64,000 nucleotides of DNA from Pseudomonas asplenii (GTDB lineage Bacteria > Pseudomonadota > Gammaproteobacteria > Pseudomonadales > Pseudomonadaceae). The stretch spans positions 5,332,001 through 5,396,000 of the forward strand of contig NZ_LT629777.1 in the NCBI RefSeq assembly GCF_900105475.1, in the 5' to 3' direction. A program made the position numbers and the translations under genes. The notes under the pieces were generated by a model. That model did not search any database, had not been told where the DNA came from, and saw only the letters and a list, made by a program, of their open reading frames with translations. Below, piece by piece: positions 1 through 8,284 of this stretch. Every line of letters begins with the position of its first letter. Position 1 is the first letter of the stretch.

Positions 1-2
1 TG

Positions 3-347
3 CCCTGGCCAGCCGCCCCTCGGGACATGGTGCTGCACGTGCACAGCGAACAGACCGACGACGGCAACCTGATTCGCCACCTGGAGGCAACCCCCGACTA
101 CCTGCCACCCGTGCCGGGCCTGATCCGTGTGCGCCAGTTGAACGGCCTGTGGAAGATGCTACCCAAGGGCGACGGCGTGACCGAAGTGACCTACCAGTTA
201 CAGGCCGAGCCGGCGGGCGACATTCCCTCCTGGCTGGCCAATCAGTTCGTGGTCGATGCGCCGATGGTCAGCCTCAAGACGTTGCGGGCGGTTGCCGAAC
301 GACAAGGTATACGCCCCGCCGCAACCAACGACGCAGCCCTGCCCTGA
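3..347 (+). CDS. START domain-containing protein, 3' part only
   Basis: The reading frame is open from the left window edge, so only the C-terminal ~114 residues are present. The visible part contains a PW(P)-x5-RDMVLH segment and a hydrophobic strand/helix pattern ending SWLANQFVVDAPMVSLKTLR, typical of the end of a START (StAR-related lipid transfer) domain as found in soluble pseudomonad proteins of about 200 residues. START domains bind lipids or other hydrophobic ligands; the ligand of this protein is unknown. Its TGA stop (345-347) directly abuts the stop codon of the convergent HNH nuclease gene with no bases between, which marks the left edge of the inserted-looking ATPase/HNH unit. 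The N-terminus, including any signal peptide, lies outside the window. Confidence 0.8.
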   Translation, partial: PWPAAPRDMVLHVHSEQTDDGNLIRHLEATPDYLPPVPGLIRVRQLNGLWKMLPKGDGVTEVTYQLQAEPAGDIPSWLANQFVVDAPMVSLKTLRAVAERQGIRPAATNDAALP

Positions 348-1382
348 TCAACTCGACAGGCGTACCTTGAAACCCTCGATCCACTCCCGGACCATGACCG
401 AATAAGGTGCTTCGGGACGGGCCATGGCTTTCATCTGCCCGAGGATCTGCTCCTGGAGAAAACGCAGGCGCTTGGCAATACGGCGGTCGCGCACCCGGTT
501 CTCCTGCTCGGGTTCTTCGGCAACCGGGTCAGTTGGGCCGGGGTCCAGGTCCTGGGCCATCAGGCCCATTTCCACCGACAACATTTCCAGAAACTCCAGC
601 TGGCGCAGCACACGGGTGCGTTCCTGCACCAACCCGAGCCGGTTCAAACCATAGACATGGATCGACACCGCGCCCCTGAGGCTCAGTTTGTCGGCCAGGG
701 CCTGCTCGATGACCTCTCGCAGTTCCGGCCGGACCCCTGCCACCCCTGTGGCCAGGTCCAGACCGCCACTATCATGGGACTTGGGCAGCACCAGACCGAT
801 CAGATTACCGCTGTCGACATGAAAGCTCAGGTGTTCCTGCGGCGAATCCCGGCACGGGTCCAATAACAGCGCCTGTTCCGCAGCAAAGTCGAGAACACCG
901 ACTGCCGCTCGCTCGCCCAGGATCGGAAAACTGTCCTGCTTGCCGGTCTGCATCACCCGAGAGCGACTGAGTTCACGCCCCTCGTTCACCAGGCTGACCA
1001 GACTTGTCGTGGGCGCGTGAGTCACCTGCCCGCTGCGCCGGTTGCAGTGAATGCAACTGGGCAGCAGATTGTCCCAGTCCATGGCGATCCACCAGTAACC
1101 AGGATGGTCCGGGTCCTCGTAAACGCTGCCCTTGGGCCGGTAGTGCTCGATATCCACCGGGGCAGTGCCGTAGTAGAAGCTCTCGCAGTAGGCGCATTTG
1201 CCGTGGAACAGCTCATTTAGCTGCTTCTTGACACTGTCGGACTTATAGACGGCAAAGGCTGGCAGCTTGCCTTTCGGCACGTCGAAATATGCCTGAAGTT
1301 TCTGCAACTCTTTTATTGCCGGTGAATTTTTTCCCGACATTGCATCCGGAACGATCACACTCTTGCGATTGACGGCGCGCAT
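348..1382 (-). CDS. HNH endonuclease, PtuB / TIGR02646-like
   Basis: A 344-residue protein with an intact HNH nuclease core: first zinc knuckle CAYCE (63-67), catalytic stretch DIEHYRPKG (77-85, His80), then W-x-NLLPSCIHCN (103-114), supplying the second Cys pair and the catalytic Asn. Further on lie LLLDPC (172-177) and a late LNR-x2-LVQERTR helix. This pattern is known from HNH proteins partnered with ATPases in Septu (PtuB) and in retron defence systems. It is the second gene after the ATPase; the ATPase stop and this ATG are separated by one codon in the same frame, so they are surely co-transcribed. No reverse transcriptase or retron RNA is visible nearby. DNA cleavage under ATPase control is inferred from the family. 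The target is unknown. Confidence 0.8.
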   Translation of the reverse strand: MRAVNRKSVIVPDAMSGKNSPAIKELQKLQAYFDVPKGKLPAFAVYKSDSVKKQLNELFHGKCAYCESFYYGTAPVDIEHYRPKGSVYEDPDHPGYWWIAMDWDNLLPSCIHCNRRSGQVTHAPTTSLVSLVNEGRELSRSRVMQTGKQDSFPILGERAAVGVLDFAAEQALLLDPCRDSPQEHLSFHVDSGNLIGLVLPKSHDSGGLDLATGVAGVRPELREVIEQALADKLSLRGAVSIHVYGLNRLGLVQERTRVLRQLEFLEMLSVEMGLMAQDLDPGPTDPVAEEPEQENRVRDRRIAKRLRFLQEQILGQMKAMARPEAPYSVMVREWIEGFKVRLSS

Positions 1383-1385
1383 GAT

Positions 1386-3704
1386 TCAGAGCCCGTTCAA
1401 AATATCAAGAATGTCCTGCTTGGCTTTGCTCCGAAGCTGCGAGAGTTTTTGTGCCGAGGCCAGCCGCCGATTATCCAGATACTCGACAACCGCTTCCTGT
1501 ACCAGCCTCTGAACCTCAGTGGAACCAACCGGCAAAGCGCTACTGATATCGCGTTCAAGTCCATGCAATGCATCCTGTTCTACCTGCGTCAACTGCTCAC
1601 CTTTTTCGCGTGCGCTCAACAGGTCTGCGAATTTTGCCAACTCTCGCTCGGTGTCAGGCTGGTCAGTGGAAGATAGATTGAAGAAATCCGAGGTCAGCAG
1701 TTGCTCAATGGTCAGCTGAGCGACATTCGGAAGCTCGGTGATTCGTTCCACATAGACAGGAAATTCACTCAACGCCTTGTCATGACAAGCAATGCGCTGC
1801 ATGACCACCACCTCCCCGTTATGCATGCCACGCAGACAAAGAGGATCATGTGTAGTGGCGATAAACGTCACCTTAGGCAAGGCTTTTCGCAAGGCCTGCA
1901 TAATCTGAATTTTCCAACGAGGGTGCAAATGTGCTTCGACTTCATCAATCAGCACCACAGCTGAGGCAGAAACCAGAGTCTGAAAATACATGTTGGATTT
2001 TTTATTCATCAACCCTTGCATGACATCACAGACCATCGCTAGGACGGCACGATAACCCGATGAAGCCAGACTCAATGGTGTCCTGCTTTTCCGCTCCGTT
2101 CCCGCCAGTTTACTCACTAGAAAGCACTGCTGAGAACTAAAGTCACGATCCATGACATCAAATTCCGCTTCAATCGACAGAATTTCACGCAGCGCCCGGA
2201 CGACCATACGAAACTCGGGCTCTCTCAGCCCGAGCAACCACTTTTCCGGATTAGACAAAAGCACATGAGACTTGAATAGATTAATGATTGGCCTGACTTC
2301 GGCCGGAGGGAGGTCCTCCTCCTGATACTGCCGAAACGCGCCATAGGCAAATACACTGGGAAGGTGTTCTTCACCGCCAACCCGATAACGTCCCGAGGAA
2401 ATACCCAGGGTCCGGGTCGTGGAGTCCCGAAAAGACAACTTGATAAACGCGGGCGCCACTTTTTCAGGAAGTGAGCTTCCCAACAACTCAGGATTCAAGG
2501 GCAGTGCATGGACATCGAGTGCCAACTCATTTCGGGCCGGCTTCGAACACATTGCGAGCGCAACAGCCTCGAGAATGGAGCTTTTCCCTGCGGCATTCTC
2601 TCCGAGAATGAGCAAGGCGGGGGTCGTCCCCTCCGACAACTGCTCAGGGTTTTCAGGCATGTCGATGACAAGCCTCTCTATACTCTTGAAATTTCTGAGT
2701 TCAATAGACTTCAGTTGCCGAGTGCGATATTCCGGCTCAGGAAAGCGTGGAAGATTTGTCACATCCACAACAGGCTTATACTTATTCAAAGCCGTAAACA
2801 ACCGATTATTCGTAGTCCCCGGCTGAAAAAATGTCTCCACAGCCAAATTCCCGAGTGAGCGTGCTTGTTCCTGTTCAAGATATATAAGCCAGACCCCGCC
2901 GAATTCGATGTGAGGAAAATTGAATATTAGATCAGACTGTTCATAAGCGCTTCCATGTGATTTTGTAGCTTCATATCGTTGCAAATACCCCTTGAGCACC
3001 TCCCCTCTTTTCCTCACCAAGTTAGGGCGATTGAGCTTGAAATTCTGTATGGTTTCCCTGGCATGTTCTGAAATCGGTATCAGCTCACCTGACAAGTCAA
3101 CCTCAAAGTGTTTTGAAAAATTTACTGAGGCGCAAGGATCCAGCAACAAGTTCTCTTCTTCTGGCGGATACGCTCCCCACTGCCCACTACCACTCTTGAC
3201 ATAAAAGTCAAATTCGTTGCGTGTTGGAACTGGCGCACGCCTACCGATCACAGGAAAATAATCACTTCGATCAGGAATGCAGTCAGTACAGATTGAATAT
3301 ATATTCTCCCACGCATTTTCCAGCCAGGAATAATACAAATGCGCGTTGTCGTGGTTTTCAACAGGGATTGCGTTTGAGGCGGGACGAAACCTATAAGGAA
3401 CCGTCGTACACACGCTTTCGCAAAAGGCACATTTTCTATTAAAAAGCTCCTCTAGGCACTTTTTCACCGAGAGATACGTCAGCTGAATTCCAAGCGCCGG
3501 CAGGTTGCTTTGTAATATTTTTTCATCAGTATTGGAGAAAAACTCCAAGAGCCGAGCCCTGGCTAACTTGGCTTCTTCGCTTTTCAGATGGAGCGGCGGG
3601 GGAACAGCACCTCGGTCAAATTTCTGCAAAACTCTTCTCCCTGAGAGTCGGAAAGCCAGATGGCATTCTCTCGAAAAATCAGAAACTTTAAACGGCGCGT
3701 CCAT
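1386..3704 (-). CDS. AAA/ABC-type ATPase with N-terminal degenerate HNH-like domain (PtuA-like)
   Basis: About 772 residues from the start chosen here. The N-terminal third is a second HNH-like module: CAFCE (92-96), CTDC (139-142), LLLDPC (186-191) and an LNRPNLVRKR helix, matching the downstream HNH protein block by block. However, the IEHYRPKG stretch is replaced by PYRFRPAS and the final Asn by Ile, so the catalytic His and Asn are missing while all four zinc-type Cys remain. The C-terminal part is an OLD/PtuA-like ATPase: IELRNFKSIE entry strand, Walker A GENAAGKS (368-375), signature-like LSLASSGYRA (about 544), Walker B VVLIDEVEAHLHPRW (about 583-597), and switch TTHDP. The open frame extends up to 3815, but that extension is a translated REP element, so ATG at 3704 is preferred although its ribosome site is weak. 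Base composition is visibly AT-richer than the neighbours. Confidence 0.72.
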   Translation of the reverse strand: MDAPFKVSDFSRECHLAFRLSGRRVLQKFDRGAVPPPLHLKSEEAKLARARLLEFFSNTDEKILQSNLPALGIQLTYLSVKKCLEELFNRKCAFCESVCTTVPYRFRPASNAIPVENHDNAHLYYSWLENAWENIYSICTDCIPDRSDYFPVIGRRAPVPTRNEFDFYVKSGSGQWGAYPPEEENLLLDPCASVNFSKHFEVDLSGELIPISEHARETIQNFKLNRPNLVRKRGEVLKGYLQRYEATKSHGSAYEQSDLIFNFPHIEFGGVWLIYLEQEQARSLGNLAVETFFQPGTTNNRLFTALNKYKPVVDVTNLPRFPEPEYRTRQLKSIELRNFKSIERLVIDMPENPEQLSEGTTPALLILGENAAGKSSILEAVALAMCSKPARNELALDVHALPLNPELLGSSLPEKVAPAFIKLSFRDSTTRTLGISSGRYRVGGEEHLPSVFAYGAFRQYQEEDLPPAEVRPIINLFKSHVLLSNPEKWLLGLREPEFRMVVRALREILSIEAEFDVMDRDFSSQQCFLVSKLAGTERKSRTPLSLASSGYRAVLAMVCDVMQGLMNKKSNMYFQTLVSASAVVLIDEVEAHLHPRWKIQIMQALRKALPKVTFIATTHDPLCLRGMHNGEVVVMQRIACHDKALSEFPVYVERITELPNVAQLTIEQLLTSDFFNLSSTDQPDTERELAKFADLLSAREKGEQLTQVEQDALHGLERDISSALPVGSTEVQRLVQEAVVEYLDNRRLASAQKLSQLRSKAKQDILDILNGL

Positions 3705-3746
3705 AAAAGTAGAGTTGTTTTTCGTCTCCAGTTCTTGCGCAACTGT

Positions 3747-3782
3747 CCGGGCGCTATCGCCAGCAAGCCAGCTCCCACAGAA
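3747..3782. repeat. REP element upstream of the ATPase gene
   Basis: On the minus strand this reads CTGTGGGAGCTGGCTTGC followed by TGGCGATAGCGCCCGG, the standard Pseudomonas REP core. It lies about 45-80 bp before the preferred ATPase start, inside the maximal open frame. The same core occurs at 8046-8072. Confidence 0.8.
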
Positions 3783-3831
3783 GGTAGCGGCGCCTACGAT
3801 ATCCAGGTCAGCCAAAAACTCTGCTTTGGCT

Positions 3832-3990
3832 TGTAACCTGGCTTTTTATCTTGCTTTTAATCTACCCGCCCCGCCCAGCAGGCTGAGTGGAGGTGCTGTT
3901 TCGAAAGTCGTCCGGCAGGGATGCCGGGCGAGCCGTGTAAGGCCATGGATGGCCCGTCACGGCGTGCTCTTCCAATTCCAACAGGCCGAC
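3832..3990. repeat. Pseudomonas intergenic repeat with GCCATGGATGGC core
   Basis: The stretch starts in a T-rich CTGGCTTTTTATCTTGCTTT run and continues to GGCAGGGATGCCGGGCGAGC, TAAGGCCATGGATGGCCC and GTCACGGCG. From memory this layout (T-rich lead, Cys/Gly-rich middle, near-palindromic GCCATGGATGGC) resembles a long repeated unit scattered between genes in fluorescens-group genomes. Together with the REP it fills most of the gap between the ATPase gene and the flavin reductase gene. I see no credible gene from 3816 to 4272; the short open frames there follow the repeat. Confidence 0.5.
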
Positions 3991-4211
3991 TTAGTCAACC
4001 AATCCCAACCGCCCCGCCTTCACCCGCGCCTGACGTATGGTATTCCAACAATTCCTCAAGACTGATCCGTACTGTACAAAGGCAATTGATCCGTCATTCA
4101 GCCCAGAAAAAATCCCAGTAAAATCAACTGAAATCCCCGTGATAAATGGTTATCCCCCCACTAATGAACGTTTGTCGGGGCACCCAAAAAGCTCTTGCAA
4201 AGGCCAATTTA

Positions 4212-4221
4212 CGGTATACCA
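4212..4221. promoter_or_regulatory. Candidate operator CGGTATACCA upstream of flavin reductase
   Basis: A GGTATACC palindrome 52 bp before the flavin reductase start. It matches, with one outer mismatch, the perfect palindrome TGGTATACCA at 6819-6828. The inner GTATAC fits the GT-N2-AC core of FadR-type GntR operators. No GntR gene is in the window. Confidence 0.45.
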
Positions 4222-4272
4222 TCAGACAATATTCAAACAAAAAATCCGCTCATTGCGGCCGAGGTTTCTCCA

Positions 4273-4758
4273 ATGATCGATGCAACCCTCTACAAGCAAG
4301 TCATGGGCTCGTTCCCGTCCGGCGTCACGGTGATCACCACTCTGGACGACGACGGCCAGATTGTCGGCCTGACCGCCAGTGCCTTCAGCTCGCTGTCGAT
4401 GGAACCGGCGCTGGTGCTGTTCTGCCCCAACTACAGCTCCGACTCGTACCCGCACCTGATCAAGAGCAAGCGCTTCGCCATCCATGTGCTGTCCGAGGCC
4501 CAGCAGAACGAAGCCTACGCCTTTGCCCGCAAGGGCAAGGATAAAGCGCAGGGCATCGAGTGGACGTTGAGCGAGTTGGGCAATCCGCTGTTGGCCAACG
4601 CCACGGCGATCATCGAATGCGAGCTGTGGCGCGAATATGAGGGCGGCGACCATGCGATCATGGTCGGCGCGGTGAAAAACCTGATCGTGCCGCAACGCGA
4701 GAACGGCCCGCTGGTGTACTGCCACGGCAAGATGGGCGCCCTGCCCGCCGTGGCCTGA
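4273..4758 (+). CDS. Flavin reductase-like protein (FMN-binding split barrel)
   Basis: A 161-residue protein beginning MIDATLYKQVMGSFPSG. It shows the family sequence GSFPSGVTVITT near the N-terminus, then GLTASAFSSLSMEPALVLFC (flavin-binding split barrel), HVLSEAQQ, and the closing GAVKNL and PLVYCHGKMGAL. Such proteins use NAD(P)H to supply reduced FMN or FAD to a separate monooxygenase. The likely client is the luciferase-like monooxygenase at 6962, because both promoters carry the same GGTATACC palindrome. The start has a GAGG ribosome site 8 bp upstream; a longer frame from 4195 is not supported. It is convergent with the chemoreceptor gene at 4803. Confidence 0.85.
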   Translation: MIDATLYKQVMGSFPSGVTVITTLDDDGQIVGLTASAFSSLSMEPALVLFCPNYSSDSYPHLIKSKRFAIHVLSEAQQNEAYAFARKGKDKAQGIEWTLSELGNPLLANATAIIECELWREYEGGDHAIMVGAVKNLIVPQRENGPLVYCHGKMGALPAVA

Positions 4759-4802
4759 TCGAACTGCGCGGCAGTGCCTGCTGGCACCGCCGCGTTCCCA
4801 CC

Positions 4803-6749
4803 TCAGGTCCGGAAGCGTCGGACCCACTGATTCAACGTCTCGGACAACTGCGTCAGGTTTCTCGCATCCTGGCTGCTGGAGTCCGCCAGGTCCGCCACCA
4901 ACTGCGCGTCGCCGTGAATCTGGCTGATATGCCGATTGATGTCCTCGGCCACCTGGTGCTGCTCTTCAGCCGCCGTGGCGATCTGGGTGTTCATGTCACG
5001 AATCACGTCCACCGACTCGCGGATCAGCTCGAAACTGGCCCGCGCCTCATTGATCGACACCACGGTTTCCTGGGAAACCTCCAGGCTGGCATGCATCTGC
5101 TTGCCCATCTGTTGGGTACGACGCGCCAGGGTGCCCAGCAGGTTGTCGATTTCGCCGGTGGAATCAGCCGTGCGCTTGGCCAGCGCGCGCACCTCGTCGG
5201 CGACGACGGCAAAACCCCGACCCTGCTCGCCAGCACGAGCCGCCTCGATCGCCGCGTTGAGCGCCAGCAGGTTGGTCTGTTCGGCAATCGAGCGGATGGT
5301 GCCGAGAATCGACTGGATGTCGTTGCTGTCCTGTGTCAGTTGCTGCATCGCCTCGGCAGACAGGCCAATCTCCTGACTCAACCGGTCGACCTTGTTCACT
5401 GCCGCCTCGATCTGCTTCTGCCCACTGTGGGCCTGGCGCTGACCATTGTCCGCCGCGTCGGCAGCCTGATTGCAGGAACGGGCGACCTCGTTGGAGGTGG
5501 CAACCATTTCGTGGAAGGCGGTCGAGACCATGTCCACCGCTTCGCGCTGACGCGCAGCGACCTCAGCCATCTCCTGGGAAACCTCGGTGGTGCTACCGGA
5601 GGTGGCGTGGATTTGCATCGCCGCCTCACCAATGCGCTGAATCAGACTGCGGATCGCCTCCAGGAACTGGTTGAACCAGCCTGCCAACTGCGCGGTTTCA
5701 TCCCGGCCACGCACCTCCAGCCGCGCGGTCAGGTCGCCGTCGCCCTGGGCGATGCCTTCCAGACCATTGGCCACCCCACGGATCGGCCGCACGATCAGGC
5801 CAGCAAAGAACGCCCCGGCAAAGGCGAACAGCACCGCACAGACCACGGCGATGGCGGCGATGATCCAGGTCAGACGCGTCACCCCGGCCATCACCTCGCT
5901 CTCGCGTACCAGACCGACGAAACGCCAGCCCAGGGCCTCGGAAGGCTGGATATTGGCGATGTAGCGCTCGCCGGCCAACTCGACGTCAACCAGGCCCTTG
6001 CCGGCCTTGGCAAGGACCGCATACCCATCCCCCAACTGGCCGAGGTTCTTGAAGTTGTGCTCGGGCTGCTGCGGGTCCACCAGCACCTTGTCGCTGCCCT
6101 CGGTGAGCATCAGATAACCGCTGTCGCCCAGTCGGATCTGCTTGACCAGATCGGTCAATTGCTTGAGCGAAACGTCGATATTCACCACACCGCCCTGCTC
6201 GCCCAGACGATTGGCGAAACTGCGCACGGTGCTGACCAACACGACGTTATCTGCGGCCCAGTAATAAGCGCCGGTACGCAGAGTCTTGCCGGGCTGAGCC
6301 ATGGCCGTCTGATACCAGGGGCGGCTGCGCGGATCATAGCTGTTGAGTTTGGGATCGCCCGGCCAGAATACATAACCGCCCTCACGGGTACCGAGCGACA
6401 GATAGCTGTAGGCCGAATGACTCTTGGCCAGTTGAGCGAACAGGCGAAACACCTGTTGGTCCTGCTCGCCCATGGCGACCTTCGGTGCATCGGCATCCAG
6501 GTAGCGCTTGAGCTGCCCATCGATATTCTGCAGTTGGGGCGCGTCGGCGAGGAACTCGACGTTCTGGGTGATACCCTCGAAGAACAGTTGCATGGCGTTC
6601 TCGACCTGGCGGATTTCCCGACCACTGCTGTCCAGAAACGCCTCGCGGGCCTCGTGGCGCAGGTTGAGAATGACCAGAAGCGCCACGAGGATGACCGGCA
6701 AAGCGGCAATTGCAGCGAATGCCAGGGTCAGTTTTTGTTTTATGTTCAT
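4803..6749 (-). CDS. Methyl-accepting chemotaxis protein with dCache sensor
   Basis: A 648-residue chemoreceptor in the usual order: short cytoplasmic start and membrane helix (about 8-29), periplasmic double-Cache domain (about 35-275; RSRPWYQTAM and a second-lobe GYLMLTEG are visible), second membrane helix (about 281-303), HAMP linker, then the cytoplasmic signalling domain with hairpin tip [20 protein letters not shown] and [18 protein letters not shown]. It will sense a small extracellular ligand and signal to CheA/CheW. It is flanked by the flavin reductase gene (convergent) and the LLM monooxygenase gene (divergent, sharing the promoter region with the TGGTATACCA operator), so the ligand may be the substrate of that monooxygenase pair. 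That link is inferred. Confidence 0.92.
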   Translation of the reverse strand: MNIKQKLTLAFAAIAALPVILVALLVILNLRHEAREAFLDSSGREIRQVENAMQLFFEGITQNVEFLADAPQLQNIDGQLKRYLDADAPKVAMGEQDQQVFRLFAQLAKSHSAYSYLSLGTREGGYVFWPGDPKLNSYDPRSRPWYQTAMAQPGKTLRTGAYYWAADNVVLVSTVRSFANRLGEQGGVVNIDVSLKQLTDLVKQIRLGDSGYLMLTEGSDKVLVDPQQPEHNFKNLGQLGDGYAVLAKAGKGLVDVELAGERYIANIQPSEALGWRFVGLVRESEVMAGVTRLTWIIAAIAVVCAVLFAFAGAFFAGLIVRPIRGVANGLEGIAQGDGDLTARLEVRGRDETAQLAGWFNQFLEAIRSLIQRIGEAAMQIHATSGSTTEVSQEMAEVAARQREAVDMVSTAFHEMVATSNEVARSCNQAADAADNGQRQAHSGQKQIEAAVNKVDRLSQEIGLSAEAMQQLTQDSNDIQSILGTIRSIAEQTNLLALNAAIEAARAGEQGRGFAVVADEVRALAKRTADSTGEIDNLLGTLARRTQQMGKQMHASLEVSQETVVSINEARASFELIRESVDVIRDMNTQIATAAEEQHQVAEDINRHISQIHGDAQLVADLADSSSQDARNLTQLSETLNQWVRRFRT

Positions 6750-6818
6750 CTAGCTCGCCTTCCTTGTCAGGTGAGTGCGATTTGTCGGAGAGAAAGGTTT
6801 TGCAGATATTCCATATTA

Positions 6819-6828
6819 TGGTATACCA
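6819..6828. promoter_or_regulatory. Perfect palindrome TGGTATACCA between chemoreceptor and LLM genes
   Basis: A ten-base perfect palindrome 70 bp before the minus-strand chemoreceptor start and 134 bp before the plus-strand LLM monooxygenase start. It is nearly identical to the site at 4212-4221 and fits a FadR-type GntR operator core (GT-N2-AC). Confidence 0.5.
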
Positions 6829-6961
6829 ACACCTTATCGAGAGGCCAATAATGTTCTGCCCGACTCGAACCGCTTGAACATATCCGGCAGCGCGCCGCGC
6901 TCCATCCAGGCAACAGGCCCGCAGTCGACAGGCCGACTACAAGAGACCCGAGGTAAGCGTC

Positions 6962-8005
6962 ATGAAATTTTCCCTGTTCGTACACATGGAACGCTGGGAC
7001 GAAAGCGTCAGCCACCGCCAGTTGTTCGAAGACCTCACCGAACTGACGCTGATGGCCGAAACCGGTGGTTTCAGCACCGTCTGGATCGGCGAACATCACG
7101 CGATGGAATACACCATCTCGCCAAGCCCGATGCCATTGCTGGCCTACCTCGCGGCTCGTACCACCACCATTCACCTGGGCGCCGGGACCATCATTGCGCC
7201 GTTCTGGCACCCGCTGCGGGTCGCAGGTGAGTGCGCCCTGCTCGACGTGATCAGCAACGGCCGGATGGAAGTCGGTCTGGCACGCGGTGCCTATCAGGTC
7301 GAGTTCGACCGTATGGCGGGCGGCATGCCGGCCTCTTCCGGCGGCCTGGCGCTGCGGGAGATGGTTCCGGTGGTCCGCGCCCTGTGGCAGGGCGACTATG
7401 CCCACGATGGCGAGATCTGGAAGTTCCCCACCTCCACCAGCGTGCCCAAGCCGATACAGAAACCCAACCCGCCGATGTGGATCGCCGCCCGCGACCCGGA
7501 CTCGCACAACTTCGCCGTGGCCAACGGCTGCAACGTCATGGTCACGCCGCTGATGAAGGGTGATGAAGAAGTCCTGGACCTGAAGAACAAATTCCAGGCC
7601 GCCCTGGATAACAACCCCGGCGTGCCACGTCCGCAACTGATGGTGTTGCGCCACACCCACGTGCACGCCGAGGACGATCCCGAAGGCTGGAAAGTCGGCG
7701 CCACGGCGATCAACCGGTTCTACCGGACCTTCGACGCCTGGTTCGGCAACAAGCAGGTGCCGCAGAACGGTTTCCTGGCACCGAGCCCGGAAGAGAAGTT
7801 CGCCGAACGTCCGGAGTTCGAACTGGAGAATATCCGCAAGAACACCATGATCGGCACACCGCAAGAGATCATCAGCCGCATCCGCTACTACCAGGAACTG
7901 GGCGTCGACGAGTTCAGTTTCTGGTGTGACAACGGCCTGTCGCACGCCGAGAAAAAGAAGTCGCTGGAACTGTTCATCCAGCACGTCGTACCAGCGTTCC
8001 GCTGA
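6962..8005 (+). CDS. LLM-class (luciferase-like) flavin-dependent monooxygenase
   Basis: A 347-residue protein of the bacterial luciferase-like family. The TIM-barrel start (MKFSLFVHMER), TVWIGEHHAMEY and the LGAGTIIAPFWHPLRVAGE strand/loop are typical, followed by ISNGRMEVGLARGAY and the closing EIISRIRYYQELGVDEFSFW. These enzymes take FMNH2 from a partner reductase and oxygenate an aldehyde, ketone, amine or sulfonate. GAGG sits 8 bp before the ATG. The probable reductase partner is encoded at 4273, beyond a chemoreceptor gene; the shared palindrome supports joint regulation. The substrate cannot be told from the sequence. It is followed by an inverted REP pair. Confidence 0.88.
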   Translation: MKFSLFVHMERWDESVSHRQLFEDLTELTLMAETGGFSTVWIGEHHAMEYTISPSPMPLLAYLAARTTTIHLGAGTIIAPFWHPLRVAGECALLDVISNGRMEVGLARGAYQVEFDRMAGGMPASSGGLALREMVPVVRALWQGDYAHDGEIWKFPTSTSVPKPIQKPNPPMWIAARDPDSHNFAVANGCNVMVTPLMKGDEEVLDLKNKFQAALDNNPGVPRPQLMVLRHTHVHAEDDPEGWKVGATAINRFYRTFDAWFGNKQVPQNGFLAPSPEEKFAERPEFELENIRKNTMIGTPQEIISRIRYYQELGVDEFSFWCDNGLSHAEKKKSLELFIQHVVPAFR

Positions 8006-8045
8006 GCACGCTGTAAACCCCACCTGCCGGCCTCCACAACCCCCT

Positions 8046-8126
8046 TGTGGGAGCCGGCTTGCTGGCGATAGCGATCTCCGGCCCTGTTCGTCGGAACACC
8101 GCCAGCAGCAAGCCGGCTGCGACAGG
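8046..8126. repeat. Inverted REP pair (BIME-like)
   Basis: Two REP cores face each other: TTGTGGGAGCCGGCTTGCTG at 8046 onward, and GCCAGCAGCAAGCCGGCTGC at 8101 onward. The pair can fold into a long hairpin just after the LLM monooxygenase gene and may help end or protect its transcript. Confidence 0.8.
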
Positions 8127-8284
8127 GACCGGGTAAATCCAATACCTTCCCAGCCAACCTGCTGCGCTATGTCACACCGCCCACCACCACGCAGGTGCTA
8201 TATTTCCGTCACTCCGCCAGCACCTTGAGAGCTGTTTTCAAGGCGCTGCCGATCTATTGGCCACAGACGACGGTGACGCATTCC

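Noticed and set aside
348..3815. A retron defence system
   Set aside because: The HNH family occurs with retrons, but no reverse transcriptase gene or msr/msd-like RNA region is visible on either side.
4914..6851. 645-codon open frame antisense to the dCache chemoreceptor gene
   Set aside because: Exact mirror of a well-supported gene; composition is the artefact of GC-rich third positions, with no recognisable motif.
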